This document shows, piece after piece, positions 49,910 to 57,926 of a stretch of 64,000 nucleotides of DNA (position 1 is the stretch's first letter; the number at the start of each line of letters is the position of its first letter). A model generated the notes under the pieces. It worked only from the letters and a program-made list of their open reading frames with translations. It did no database searches and was not told the DNA's origin. Position numbers and translations under genes: made by a program. Source of the stretch: an uncultured Oscillibacter sp. GTDB taxonomy: Bacteria; Bacillota; Clostridia; Oscillospirales; Oscillospiraceae. The stretch spans positions 38,622 to 102,621 of the forward strand of contig CAJUQM010000001.1 of assembly GCA_910588005.1 (NCBI GenBank), in the 5' to 3' direction.

Positions 49910-50651
49910 GTCCCTAATCGCCATTTTGGAGTCCTGGGGTGTGAACAGCGCCGCAGGACAGGTGGAATTCCTCACAGATCCGGGCACCATGCTCTTCGCC
50001 GTCTGGGAAACCGTTTACGTCCCTCTGGCCGCCACGGTCTTCGCCTATCTCATCGGCCTGCCCCTTGGCATTCTGCTGGTCACCGGGGAACAGGGCGGCA
50101 TCCGTCCAATGCCCAAAATGCTGATGAATATTTTGAACGTAGCGGTCAACCTGCTGCGCTCCATCCCCTTCCTAATTCTAATGGTGGTGGTAATGCCCCT
50201 CTCCCGCCTGATTCTGGGCACCAGCGTGGGAACAGCCGCAACGATCGTACCCTTGACCGTGGCGGCGGCGCCCTATGTGGCGAGGCTCGTGGAGATCTCC
50301 CTGCGGGAGATGGACCGGGGCGTGATTGAGGCCGCCCAATCTATGGGCTGCTCTCCCTGGCAGATTGTCACCAAAGTGATGCTGCCGGAGTGCCGCCCCT
50401 CCCTCATCAACGGAGCCACCAACGCCGCCATAACCATCCTGGGCTATGGCGCCATGTCCGGCGCCATTGGCGGCGGAGGCCTGGGTTCGATCTCCCTGAT
50501 GCGGGGCCACGGACGGAGCCAGTATGTGGTGCTCTATGTGGCCGTGATCATTCTGGTCATTCTGGTCCAGATCATTCAATCCATCGGTACCGCCCTCTCC
50601 GTAAAATCGGACCGGCGTATCAATCAAACCGAATCGAAAAGGAGAAAGTAA
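49902..50651 (+). CDS. metI: Methionine ABC transporter permease
   Basis: 249 aa. Five to six transmembrane helices and the ABC permease EAA loop (EAAQSMGCSPWQIVTKVMLPECRPSLI). It is somewhat longer than usual at the N-terminus (MRESLIAILESWGVNSAAGQ). It sits between metN (overlap) and metQ (2-bp gap). Confidence 0.95.
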   Translation: MRESLIAILESWGVNSAAGQVEFLTDPGTMLFAVWETVYVPLAATVFAYLIGLPLGILLVTGEQGGIRPMPKMLMNILNVAVNLLRSIPFLILMVVVMPLSRLILGTSVGTAATIVPLTVAAAPYVARLVEISLREMDRGVIEAAQSMGCSPWQIVTKVMLPECRPSLINGATNAAITILGYGAMSGAIGGGGLGSISLMRGHGRSQYVVLYVAVIILVILVQIIQSIGTALSVKSDRRINQTESKRRK

Positions 50652-50653
50652 AC

Positions 50654-51457
50654 ATGAAAAGAAGAATTGCTACCACTGTGCTGGCCCTGCTGCTGGTCTT
50701 CTCTCTGACCGCCTGCGGCGGCAAGAAGGGCGGCACCATCAAAGTAGGCGCCACTCCCGCGCCCCACGCCGCTATTCTGGAAGTGGCCAAGGATATTCTG
50801 GCTGAAGAAGGCTACACGCTGGAGATCGTGGAGTACAACGACTATGTGACTCCCAACACCTCTCTGGAGGACGGCTCTTTGGACGCCAACTATTTCCAGC
50901 ATATCACCTATATGAACGATTTTAATACCGAGCACGGAACCCATATGGTCAACGCCGCCGGTATCCACTATGAACCCTTTGGGCTGTACGCCGGCAAGAC
51001 CGCCTCTTTGTCCGATCTGGCCGACGGCGCCCAGATCGCCGTGCCCAACGACGGCACCAATGAAGCCCGGGCGCTGCTGCTGCTGGAGCAGGAGGGCTTG
51101 ATCAAGCTGAAAGAAGGCGTGGGACTCTCCGCCACCAAGGACGATATCGCGGAAAACCCCCATGACTTCGATATCAGAGAGCTGGAAGCCCGTCTTCTGC
51201 CCACCACCTTGCAGGACGTGGATATGGCCGTTATCAACGGCAACTACGCCATTGACGCCGGGCTAAAGGTATCTGACGCCGTGGCCGTGGAGGCCGCTGA
51301 CGGCGCCGCCGCCGAGGCCTATGTAAATGTGCTGGCCGTAAAGGAGGGCAATGAGAGCAGCGAGGGTATCCAGGCTCTGGTAAAAGCCCTGCAGAGCGAC
51401 GCGGTAAAGAGCTTCATCGACGAGACCTACGACGGCGCTGTTGTACCCATGTTCTAA
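50654..51457 (+). CDS. metQ: Methionine-binding lipoprotein MetQ (NlpA family)
   Basis: 267 aa. Lipobox SLTACGGK (Cys20), then the NlpA-type substrate-binding domain: KVGATPAPHAAILEVAKDIL, NYFQHITYMNDF, AVPNDGTNEARALLLLEQEG, AVINGNYAIDAGL. It delivers methionine to MetNI. AGGAGAAAGTAAAC precedes the ATG. A terminator follows. Confidence 0.96.
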   Translation: MKRRIATTVLALLLVFSLTACGGKKGGTIKVGATPAPHAAILEVAKDILAEEGYTLEIVEYNDYVTPNTSLEDGSLDANYFQHITYMNDFNTEHGTHMVNAAGIHYEPFGLYAGKTASLSDLADGAQIAVPNDGTNEARALLLLEQEGLIKLKEGVGLSATKDDIAENPHDFDIRELEARLLPTTLQDVDMAVINGNYAIDAGLKVSDAVAVEAADGAAAEAYVNVLAVKEGNESSEGIQALVKALQSDAVKSFIDETYDGAVVPMF

Positions 51458-51472
51458 GACAGAGATCTCCGC

Positions 51473-51506
51473 AACCGGAGAGGGGCAAAAATCCCCTCTC
51501 CGGTTT
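51473..51506 (+). terminator. Intrinsic terminator after metQ
   Basis: A 13-bp stem (AACCGGAGAGGGG and complement), 7-nt loop, T6. Confidence 0.92.
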
Positions 51507-51655
51507 TTTGTTTGATTATCCAAATTATCACTTAACTTCATATGGAATTCAGCTAAATTTTTCATATCTCTCCGTGGTTTTTCCGTTAAGACCGTGTTAA
51601 AATGGTGGAACTGTCCATGTGAATGGGCGGCATCACCGTCATAGGAGGTTGTTTT

Positions 51656-53050
51656 ATGGCGAAGCGTCCTGGAAAAACCTATGAGATCGATATGTGCAGC
51701 GGAGCCATTCTGCCAAAGCTCCTGCAATTTGCCCTCCCCCTGATGTTCTCCAGCATCCTGCAGCTCCTCTTCAATGCGGCGGATATCATCGTTGTGGGCC
51801 GTTGGGCCGGAGACAACTCTCTGGCGGCGGTAGGTTCCAACGCCTCGATCATCGGACTTTTGACCAACCTCTTCATCGGCCTATCCGTTGGCGCCAACAT
51901 CCTGGCGGCCCGGTTTTATGGTGCTCGAGAGGAGGAAAATCTGCGGCAGACGGTTCACACCGCTCTTCTTGTCAGCCTTTTGGGCGGCATGCTCCTGGCC
52001 GTAACCGGTGCGCTGGGGGCGCATACCATCTTGATCTGGATGCAATCCCCGCCTGAAGTCCTGGACCTGGCCACACTCTATCTGCGTATTTACTTTCTGG
52101 GAATGCCTGCCACAATGCTCTATAATTTTGGCGCAGCACTGCTGCGGGCCGTCGGGGATACCCGCCGGCCCCTGTACTATCTCACCCTTGCAGGGGTCAT
52201 CAACGTCGTTTTAAATCTGTTTTTCGTCATCGTGTGCCATTTTGACGTGGCCGGCGTGGCAATTGCCACCGTTGCCTCCCAATGCGTCTCCGCCCTGCTG
52301 GTACTCCGCTGTCTGACAAAGGCCGGCGGGGCAGTCCGTCTGGACTTGCGGCAGTTAAAAATTCATCCGGTCCGTCTCCGGCAGATTATGAGGGTGGGGA
52401 TTCCCGCCGGAATTCAAGGGGTTTTATTCTCTCTATCCAACGTAGTCATCCAATCCTCCATCAATTCCTTCGGGGAAACCGTTATGGCCGGAAACGCCGC
52501 GGCCAATAACATTGAAACCTTCATCTACGCCTCCGTAAACGCCTTTTACCAGGCCAATATCTCCTTCACCAGCCAAAATCTGGGGGCCGGACGCATTGAC
52601 CGGATCCGCCCCATTATGCTGCGGGCTTTGGGCTGTGCCGCCGTGACCGGCGGCGTGCTGGGCTGGCTGACTGTGCTGCTGGGTCCTCACCTGCTGGGTA
52701 TATACTCCGACAGCGCCCCCGTCATCTCCGCCGGAATGGACCGAATCCGGATCGTCTGCACCCTCTACGCCCTGTGCGGCCTGATGGACGTTATCGTGGG
52801 TTCTATCCGCGGTATGGGATATGCCGTCACGCCCATGCTGGTGACCCTCATCGGTGCCTGCGGCCTGCGGCTTCTATGGATCGCGGTTCTCTTCCAAATT
52901 CCGGAGTACCACACCATTCACACCGTGTATATCTCCTATCCGGTCTCATGGACCGTCACCTTTCTCGCACAGCTGGTCTGTTACTCTCTGGGGATGCGGC
53001 GCCTGTGCCGCCGCATGGGGGAGCCGCAAAAAACGCTGGATGCCGTCTGA
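51656..53050 (+). CDS. MATE family efflux transporter
   Basis: 464 aa, twelve predicted transmembrane helices in two homologous halves. The N-terminal half has LPKLLQFALPLMFSSILQLLFNAADIIVVGRWAG, typical of the DinF/NorM-like MATE branch. The second half has LRQIMRVGIPAGIQGVLFSLSNVVIQSSINSFG. Members export drugs or metabolites using Na+ or H+; the substrate is unknown. AGGAGGTTGTTTT precedes the ATG. Monocistronic; the stop lies inside its own terminator. Confidence 0.93.
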   Translation: MAKRPGKTYEIDMCSGAILPKLLQFALPLMFSSILQLLFNAADIIVVGRWAGDNSLAAVGSNASIIGLLTNLFIGLSVGANILAARFYGAREEENLRQTVHTALLVSLLGGMLLAVTGALGAHTILIWMQSPPEVLDLATLYLRIYFLGMPATMLYNFGAALLRAVGDTRRPLYYLTLAGVINVVLNLFFVIVCHFDVAGVAIATVASQCVSALLVLRCLTKAGGAVRLDLRQLKIHPVRLRQIMRVGIPAGIQGVLFSLSNVVIQSSINSFGETVMAGNAAANNIETFIYASVNAFYQANISFTSQNLGAGRIDRIRPIMLRALGCAAVTGGVLGWLTVLLGPHLLGIYSDSAPVISAGMDRIRIVCTLYALCGLMDVIVGSIRGMGYAVTPMLVTLIGACGLRLLWIAVLFQIPEYHTIHTVYISYPVSWTVTFLAQLVCYSLGMRRLCRRMGEPQKTLDAV

Positions 53051-53064
53051 CATCCAGCGTTTTT
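53029..53064 (+). terminator. Intrinsic terminator overlapping the MATE stop codon
   Basis: A 14-bp stem (AAAAACGCTGGATG and complement) with the TGA stop in the loop, ending TTTTT. Confidence 0.85.
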
Positions 53065-53070
53065 CGCGCG

Positions 53071-53370
53071 CTAAAGCCCAAGCCAGAGCTTAACGGTCAA
53101 TACGCCGCAGCCGCCCATCAGCAGCGCCAGCGCCCCGGTGCCCCACAGAAGACTGTAGCTCACCGTCTCCCTGTCCTGTGACCGGCCGGCGGCCACAGAT
53201 GCAAAAACGTAGACGGATACCATGCCAAAGGCCACGGCGGAAATGTCCGCCGCCCTCTCCCACCCCAGTGCAGACAACGTCAGATACACCAAAAAACCAA
53301 CGCCGGAAAAAATGGCCCCAGCGTTCATCTGTTTCACTGTCTGCAAAAGCAATCCCCTTTTTTCTCTCAT
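53071..53370 (-). CDS. Small three-helix membrane protein, unknown
   Basis: 99 aa with three hydrophobic helices (about 17-37, 42-60, 75-97) separated by short polar loops (GWERAAD; GRSQDRETVSYS). A ribosome-binding site (GAGGGAG) lies just before the ATG. I recognise no family; the size and layout resemble small accessory membrane proteins of Clostridia. It is convergent with the MATE gene and lies downstream of the PBP gene by 118 bp on the opposite strand from MATE. Confidence 0.55.
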   Translation of the reverse strand: MREKRGLLLQTVKQMNAGAIFSGVGFLVYLTLSALGWERAADISAVAFGMVSVYVFASVAAGRSQDRETVSYSLLWGTGALALLMGGCGVLTVKLWLGL

Positions 53371-53488
53371 CGATCTCCCTCTCCCATCACCGCATCTAAA
53401 AACCCAGCGGATAAGCTTTGAAGGCCAAAGACGGCCCCGGTCCTCCCGCCGGTCCGTACACAGGCCCTTCCCTCTCTTCTGGAAAAAC

Positions 53489-54859
53489 CTAATAGCCGTT
53501 TACCATGACGTCCAATACCTTCCCCGCCACCGTGCCGGCCACACTGTTGCCGCCGCCTCCGTTTTCCACCAGCACCACAAAGGCGTACGGCGCATCCTCA
53601 TTCCGCAGAAAACCCGCGAACCAGGCGTGAGGCGTCTGGCCCTCCCCCACCTCGGCAGTGCCGGACTTCGCACACAGTTCCATATTGGGAAAACGCCGCG
53701 TGCCGTAGGACTTCTCCACATTCGCCGCCATCAGCTCCGTCAGCTTTTGCGCCGTATCCCGGCTCACCAGCGTCCCGGTCCTTCCGTGGATCCGGGGCAG
53801 AGACGGCAGCCCCAAAGCGTTCTCAGTTCTCAGGATCAGATATGGCTCCGCCGCCCTGCCGCCGGCCGCAATGGCCCCCATATAGACCATCAGGGCACAG
53901 GGATTCACCAGGTCCCTATGCTGCCCCACGCCGGCCCAACCCAGTTCTCCGTCTGTAATTCCGTCAAAATCAAAGGTTCCGGCGGCAACGGGCAGGCCGT
54001 CCACCGTATAACCGCCCTTCATCAGTCCGGCTTCTCGGGTATATGCCTTCAGCGTCTCTCCGCCCAGCTCTCCGGCAATCTGGGCGAAGGCTGTATTGCA
54101 GCTATTTGCGAAGGCATCGCCGATCCGCTGCTCCCCATGGATGCCGGAGCAGACAACCGTCTCCTCTCCAATCTGCACAGAACCGGCGCAGCTCCAAGTT
54201 TTCACCTCCACATCCGGAATGTTCTCCAGCGCCGCCGCCAGGGTAACCGTCTTATAGACAGATCCCGGGGTAAAGGTGGAGGAGAGGAAGCGGTTTAAAT
54301 AAGCTCCCCGATAGCGGTCATCGGTCTCAATATCCCCTGGGACATGCAGAGGGTCATAGCTGGGGGTGGAGACCATACAGAGGATCTCCCCCGTTTTATA
54401 GTTGTACACCGCCACTGTTCCGGCATGGCCCTTCATGGCCTGGTAGGCCTCGTAGTTATACCGGGCGTCAATGGTCAGATAGAGGCTGTTCCCCCGCCTG
54501 GCCCCAAAAGCTCCGTTGAGAAAGTTGTACCCCGTCAGCCGGTCGGCAAAGGCGTTCAGCGCCCCTGTTCCAATGCTGCCCTGCAGATCCCCCACCGCGT
54601 GGAGGGTGGCTTTGCGGACCGTCTCACTTTCGTAATAGGCACGTTCCCCATCTTTGACCCAGGACAGCACATCCCCGTCCCGGTCCAACACCGTCCCTGT
54701 GATCAACTGCCCCGCGGAGTTGTACAAGTGCCGGTTAAAGGCTGACGAGGCCCAGTCTCCGGCGCTTCGGAAATACCGCGCCAAAAAGAGGCACAGCCCC
54801 GCCGCCAGCAGCAGCGCCAAAACGCGGCAGACCAACGCCCGCTGCTCAATCTTTTTCAT
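53489..54859 (-). CDS. Penicillin-binding protein (monofunctional transpeptidase)
   Basis: 456 aa. One N-terminal membrane anchor (about 10-28) precedes a short pedestal and a transpeptidase domain from about 145. Active-site motifs: SVYK (SxxK, in STFTPGSVYKTVTL), SCN (SxN, in FANSCNTAFAQ) and KSG (KTG box, in CAKSGTAEVG). The layout fits the PbpA/FtsI-like partners of SEDS proteins. The ATG at 54859 lies inside the 3' end of the FHA-FtsW gene and 6 nt after GAGAGG, so the pair is translationally coupled. Confidence 0.9.
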   Translation of the reverse strand: MKKIEQRALVCRVLALLLAAGLCLFLARYFRSAGDWASSAFNRHLYNSAGQLITGTVLDRDGDVLSWVKDGERAYYESETVRKATLHAVGDLQGSIGTGALNAFADRLTGYNFLNGAFGARRGNSLYLTIDARYNYEAYQAMKGHAGTVAVYNYKTGEILCMVSTPSYDPLHVPGDIETDDRYRGAYLNRFLSSTFTPGSVYKTVTLAAALENIPDVEVKTWSCAGSVQIGEETVVCSGIHGEQRIGDAFANSCNTAFAQIAGELGGETLKAYTREAGLMKGGYTVDGLPVAAGTFDFDGITDGELGWAGVGQHRDLVNPCALMVYMGAIAAGGRAAEPYLILRTENALGLPSLPRIHGRTGTLVSRDTAQKLTELMAANVEKSYGTRRFPNMELCAKSGTAEVGEGQTPHAWFAGFLRNEDAPYAFVVLVENGGGGNSVAGTVAGKVLDVMVNGY

Positions 54860-56666
54860 GCGGTTCCTCTCTTTCCAGGTCAAAAGGGTCCCCCGGCGGC
54901 TCCGCCCGCCGGCGGGCCTCCTCCGTCAAACGCTTAGACGGTCTCCGGCGAATCGCGAAGCTGGCGTTCTCCCGGGTATCCGTGGCCTTTAAAAAGGCCA
55001 GCAGCCCCCAGGCGGACAGCATGGAAGAGCCGCCGTTGGACACAAAGGGAAAGGTGACGCCCGTGAGGGGCAGCAGATCCACTGAGCCGAACACATTCAA
55101 ACAGGTCTGAAACACCAGCAGGGAACCGGCGGCACAGGCCGCAATCGTATAGAAACTGGACCTTCCCACCCGGACGGCCCTGGCGGCGAAGAAGGCCAGC
55201 GTAACGATAGACCCCACCGCCAGCACCGCGATCAACAGCCCCCACTCCTCACAGAGCATTCCAAAGACCAGGTCCGTGTCTGCCGCCGCGATACGGTGGA
55301 GCCAGCCGTTACCGGCGCCCATGCCGAAAAATCCCCCCGAGGCGACTGCGGACATGGTGCGTGTCTGCTGATAGCCGGTGGTAGAGGCCGCCTCCCAGGC
55401 GTGGCCCCAGGACGCAAAGCGGCTTAAGATATAGGGTTTAAACCGCACAATAATTCCCGCTCCAAACACCGCCCCTCCGCAGATCAGCGCCAGCGTCGCA
55501 AAGTCCCCGGAGCGGAGATAGGCGATGACCAAGAAAGTGACAAAAAAGACAGCGGCCGTTCCAAAATCGCTCATCAGCCCCAAAAGGCCGATGCACACGC
55601 CCGTCAGCACAATAAAAAGGCTTAGGTTCCGCCGCCGGAACAGCCGCTCCAGCGTGGCGGACCCGGCAAAAATATAGCAGATCTTGGCGATCTCTGAGGG
55701 CTGAAAAGACAGGCCTCCAATGGAGATCCAGTTCACAGCGCCATACTTGGAATGGCCCAGCAACAGTGTGATTCCAAGAAACCCAATGGCGGCGGCGGCC
55801 ATCAGCCAGCGGTTTTTCTGCACCCGGGTGAGATCCCGGAGAAAAATCCCCAGTACCAGAAACAGCACCAGTCCCAGCACAATGGAGAAAAATTGCTTAG
55901 AAAGGCTTCCCGGGGCGCTGGAGGCCGTCACCGCCAGGGAGAGCGTGGAGAGAAAAAAGGCGATGGTCTCCATCTCAAATCCCACGCAGCGGGTACAGCG
56001 CAGCACCGTAAAATATACCCACATGACAGCGGTCAGCCCCAAAAAGGCCAGGGGAACCGACACAGGCACCGTCCCCTGCGCCGCTACGATCAACTGCAGG
56101 CAGGCCAGAATCTGGAACACCGTCAGCCACAGGAAGGAGGGCCAGACGGCGGCAGGGCGCTCGCTGTGACGCCGCCGCTCCAACTCCTCACGTTCCGCCG
56201 CCGTCTGCGGCAAAAAGGCCAGAGGCACACCGCCCAGGGTAATGGTGTCCCCCAGCGTCACCTGCGCGGAGCGCTCCACCCGCTGGCCATTGACCTCTGT
56301 TCCGCCCTTAGAACCCAGATCGTAGAGCGTCCAGCACTCGTCCTCTCCCCGGCACAGGGCCGCGTGCTGGCGGGAGACACTGGGATAGCCCAGGTGTACG
56401 TCGGCGCTCTTGCTGCGGCCGATGATATTTTCCCAGTGGGTCAGGGGAATTGAAGCGCCGTTCGGCAGGCTTAAAAGGCCCCAGGTCTCGGGCGTATGGG
56501 GAATTTTCAGCAGGGAGCGCACCGCCCTCCACAAGATCAGCACCGCCAGCACCGGAAATAAAAACCGCACAAACGCCGTATACCATACGCCCGCCAGCGG
56601 ATATTCTGCCAGCAAGCCGCATACCCTATCCAGCAGAACCCGGAGAGGCGCGGTCAGCTGCTCCAT
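54846..56666 (-). CDS. FHA-domain SEDS protein (FtsW/RodA/SpoVE family)
   Basis: 606 aa. A membrane helix near residue 35-55 precedes an FHA domain at about 75-150 (ENIIGRSKSADVHLGYPSVSRQHAALCRGEDECWTLYDLGSKGGTEVNGQRV), then ten transmembrane helices of a SEDS glycosyltransferase (about 190-575). Signatures are LSFQPSEIAKICYIFAG, DLVFGMLCEEWGLLIAVL and LPLTGVTFPFVSNGGSSML. SEDS enzymes polymerise lipid II with a cognate PBP, encoded immediately downstream. The FHA part suggests binding of a phosphothreonine protein, linking it to PrkC-type kinase signalling. ATG 56666 follows GGGGGGAG. Confidence 0.92.
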   Translation of the reverse strand: MEQLTAPLRVLLDRVCGLLAEYPLAGVWYTAFVRFLFPVLAVLILWRAVRSLLKIPHTPETWGLLSLPNGASIPLTHWENIIGRSKSADVHLGYPSVSRQHAALCRGEDECWTLYDLGSKGGTEVNGQRVERSAQVTLGDTITLGGVPLAFLPQTAAEREELERRRHSERPAAVWPSFLWLTVFQILACLQLIVAAQGTVPVSVPLAFLGLTAVMWVYFTVLRCTRCVGFEMETIAFFLSTLSLAVTASSAPGSLSKQFFSIVLGLVLFLVLGIFLRDLTRVQKNRWLMAAAAIGFLGITLLLGHSKYGAVNWISIGGLSFQPSEIAKICYIFAGSATLERLFRRRNLSLFIVLTGVCIGLLGLMSDFGTAAVFFVTFLVIAYLRSGDFATLALICGGAVFGAGIIVRFKPYILSRFASWGHAWEAASTTGYQQTRTMSAVASGGFFGMGAGNGWLHRIAAADTDLVFGMLCEEWGLLIAVLAVGSIVTLAFFAARAVRVGRSSFYTIAACAAGSLLVFQTCLNVFGSVDLLPLTGVTFPFVSNGGSSMLSAWGLLAFLKATDTRENASFAIRRRPSKRLTEEARRRAEPPGDPFDLEREEPHEKD

Positions 56667-56906
56667 AGGTCTCCCCCCTTTCTTACAGATCACTTAATTT
56701 TCTCATAGTATATCATTTTTTTCCGCCGCTGTACAGAGTTCTCCGCTCCGCTTTCTCTTTTACCGCTGAATTTGCACGGAATTTTTCTTTTGCTCTTGAC
56801 CTTTGGGGGAAAATCCATTAGAATTGTTAATTGTATATGGGTTCCGCAGGGCTGCTCCCTGCCTATCAACCCTGTTCCTATCCACATTAGAAAGGCCGAT
56901 CAAAAC

Positions 56907-57794
56907 ATGACACATCCCTATAAGACGCGGGAGGGCGGCGCTACGGTGACGATCTTTGTCCCCTATGACTGCAAAAATCACTGCCCATTCTGTATCAATA
57001 AAGAAGAATACGCGGATATGACGGGTTTCTCTCTGGAGGAAATCTGCCGGAGCATCCGCCGGATGGACGCCATTACCCCCCGGTGCGACTTTGTCTTCAC
57101 CGGCGGCGAGCCTCTTTCCGATTTGAAGGCGCTCCAGATCATGCTGGATGAAATTCCCACTACTCACAAAGTCTATATCAACACCACCCTCCCGGTGTCG
57201 GAGCACCAGTCTGAGGAAGATGTCCTGGCGTTTCTGGAGCGAAACAAACATAAGATCACTTGTGTTAATGTTTCCCGCCACATGCAAAAGTACGTGGTGG
57301 AGTCCAATGACGGCCTGCTCTCCCGGCTGCCGGTGCGTTTCCGTGTAAACTGCGTGCTGTATAAGGATTATCCCGTTAAGGACCTGATTCCCTATTTGGA
57401 GCGGTTCCGCAAGATTCCAGGGGCCTCTATCCAGTTCCGGTTTGACTACACCGCCACCACGCCGGAGAATCTGTATGAAGAAGAACATGATAAGATTCTC
57501 CAGGATCTCAAGCAGATCGCCCGTTACACCGGGCTGGACGGCTGCCGGATGCGCTGCGGCTTCCACTTTGACTATCAGGGTATGGAGCTGACTTATCACA
57601 AAACCCTGCCCTACTCCACCGTTGTGGAAACCGATCCGGCAGACGGTGTGACCTATGACATTCTATACGACATCCTCATCAAGCAAAACGGCGACATCCA
57701 CTCCGACTGGACGGGCGTTCTGTTGGATGTAGACGCCTATGAAAAGGTGGTTTACGAGCCTTATGACCTGCGGTGGCTCGCCAAAATTGCGTAA
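56907..57794 (+). CDS. Radical SAM protein
   Basis: 295 aa. The 4Fe-4S/SAM motif CKNHCPFC (CxxxCxxC) is at about residues 23-30, preceded by GATVTIFVPYDC. FTGGEPLSDLKALQIMLDEI matches the SAM-binding GGEP motif. The core resembles activating or MoaA-like enzymes. The C-terminal part (HKTLPYSTVVE... IHSDWTGVLLDV) has no additional Cys-rich SPASM pattern that I can see, although CRMRCGFHF holds two Cys. The substrate is unknown. It stands alone. Confidence 0.85.
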   Translation: MTHPYKTREGGATVTIFVPYDCKNHCPFCINKEEYADMTGFSLEEICRSIRRMDAITPRCDFVFTGGEPLSDLKALQIMLDEIPTTHKVYINTTLPVSEHQSEEDVLAFLERNKHKITCVNVSRHMQKYVVESNDGLLSRLPVRFRVNCVLYKDYPVKDLIPYLERFRKIPGASIQFRFDYTATTPENLYEEEHDKILQDLKQIARYTGLDGCRMRCGFHFDYQGMELTYHKTLPYSTVVETDPADGVTYDILYDILIKQNGDIHSDWTGVLLDVDAYEKVVYEPYDLRWLAKIA

Positions 57795-57835
57795 AGGCGA
57801 AAACGGTTCCTTTTTACCTGTTTCATCTCCACTGA

Positions 57836-57862
57836 AAAAGCGGCGGATTCTCCGCCGCTTTT
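57836..57862 (+). terminator. Intrinsic terminator after the radical SAM gene
   Basis: A 12-bp stem (AAAAGCGGCGGA and complement), TTC loop, then TTTTCTTTATTTTTG. Confidence 0.88.
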
Positions 57863-57878
57863 CTTTATTTTTGAATAT

Positions 57879-57911
57879 GGGAAAGAGGCCGGCAAAACCG
57901 GCCCCTTTCCC
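57879..57911 (-). terminator. Terminator-like hairpin after copA
   Basis: A 14-bp stem with one mismatch (GGGAAAGGGGCCGG on the minus strand), 5-nt loop, 16 bp after the copA stop. There is no strong T-run. Confidence 0.6.
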
Positions 57912-57926
57912 GTGTTTCCCAAAGGA

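Noticed and set aside
53222..54298. A 358-codon plus-strand open frame over the PBP gene.
   Set aside because: The PBP active-site motifs fix the minus strand as coding; the plus frame is Arg/His/Gln-rich shadow.
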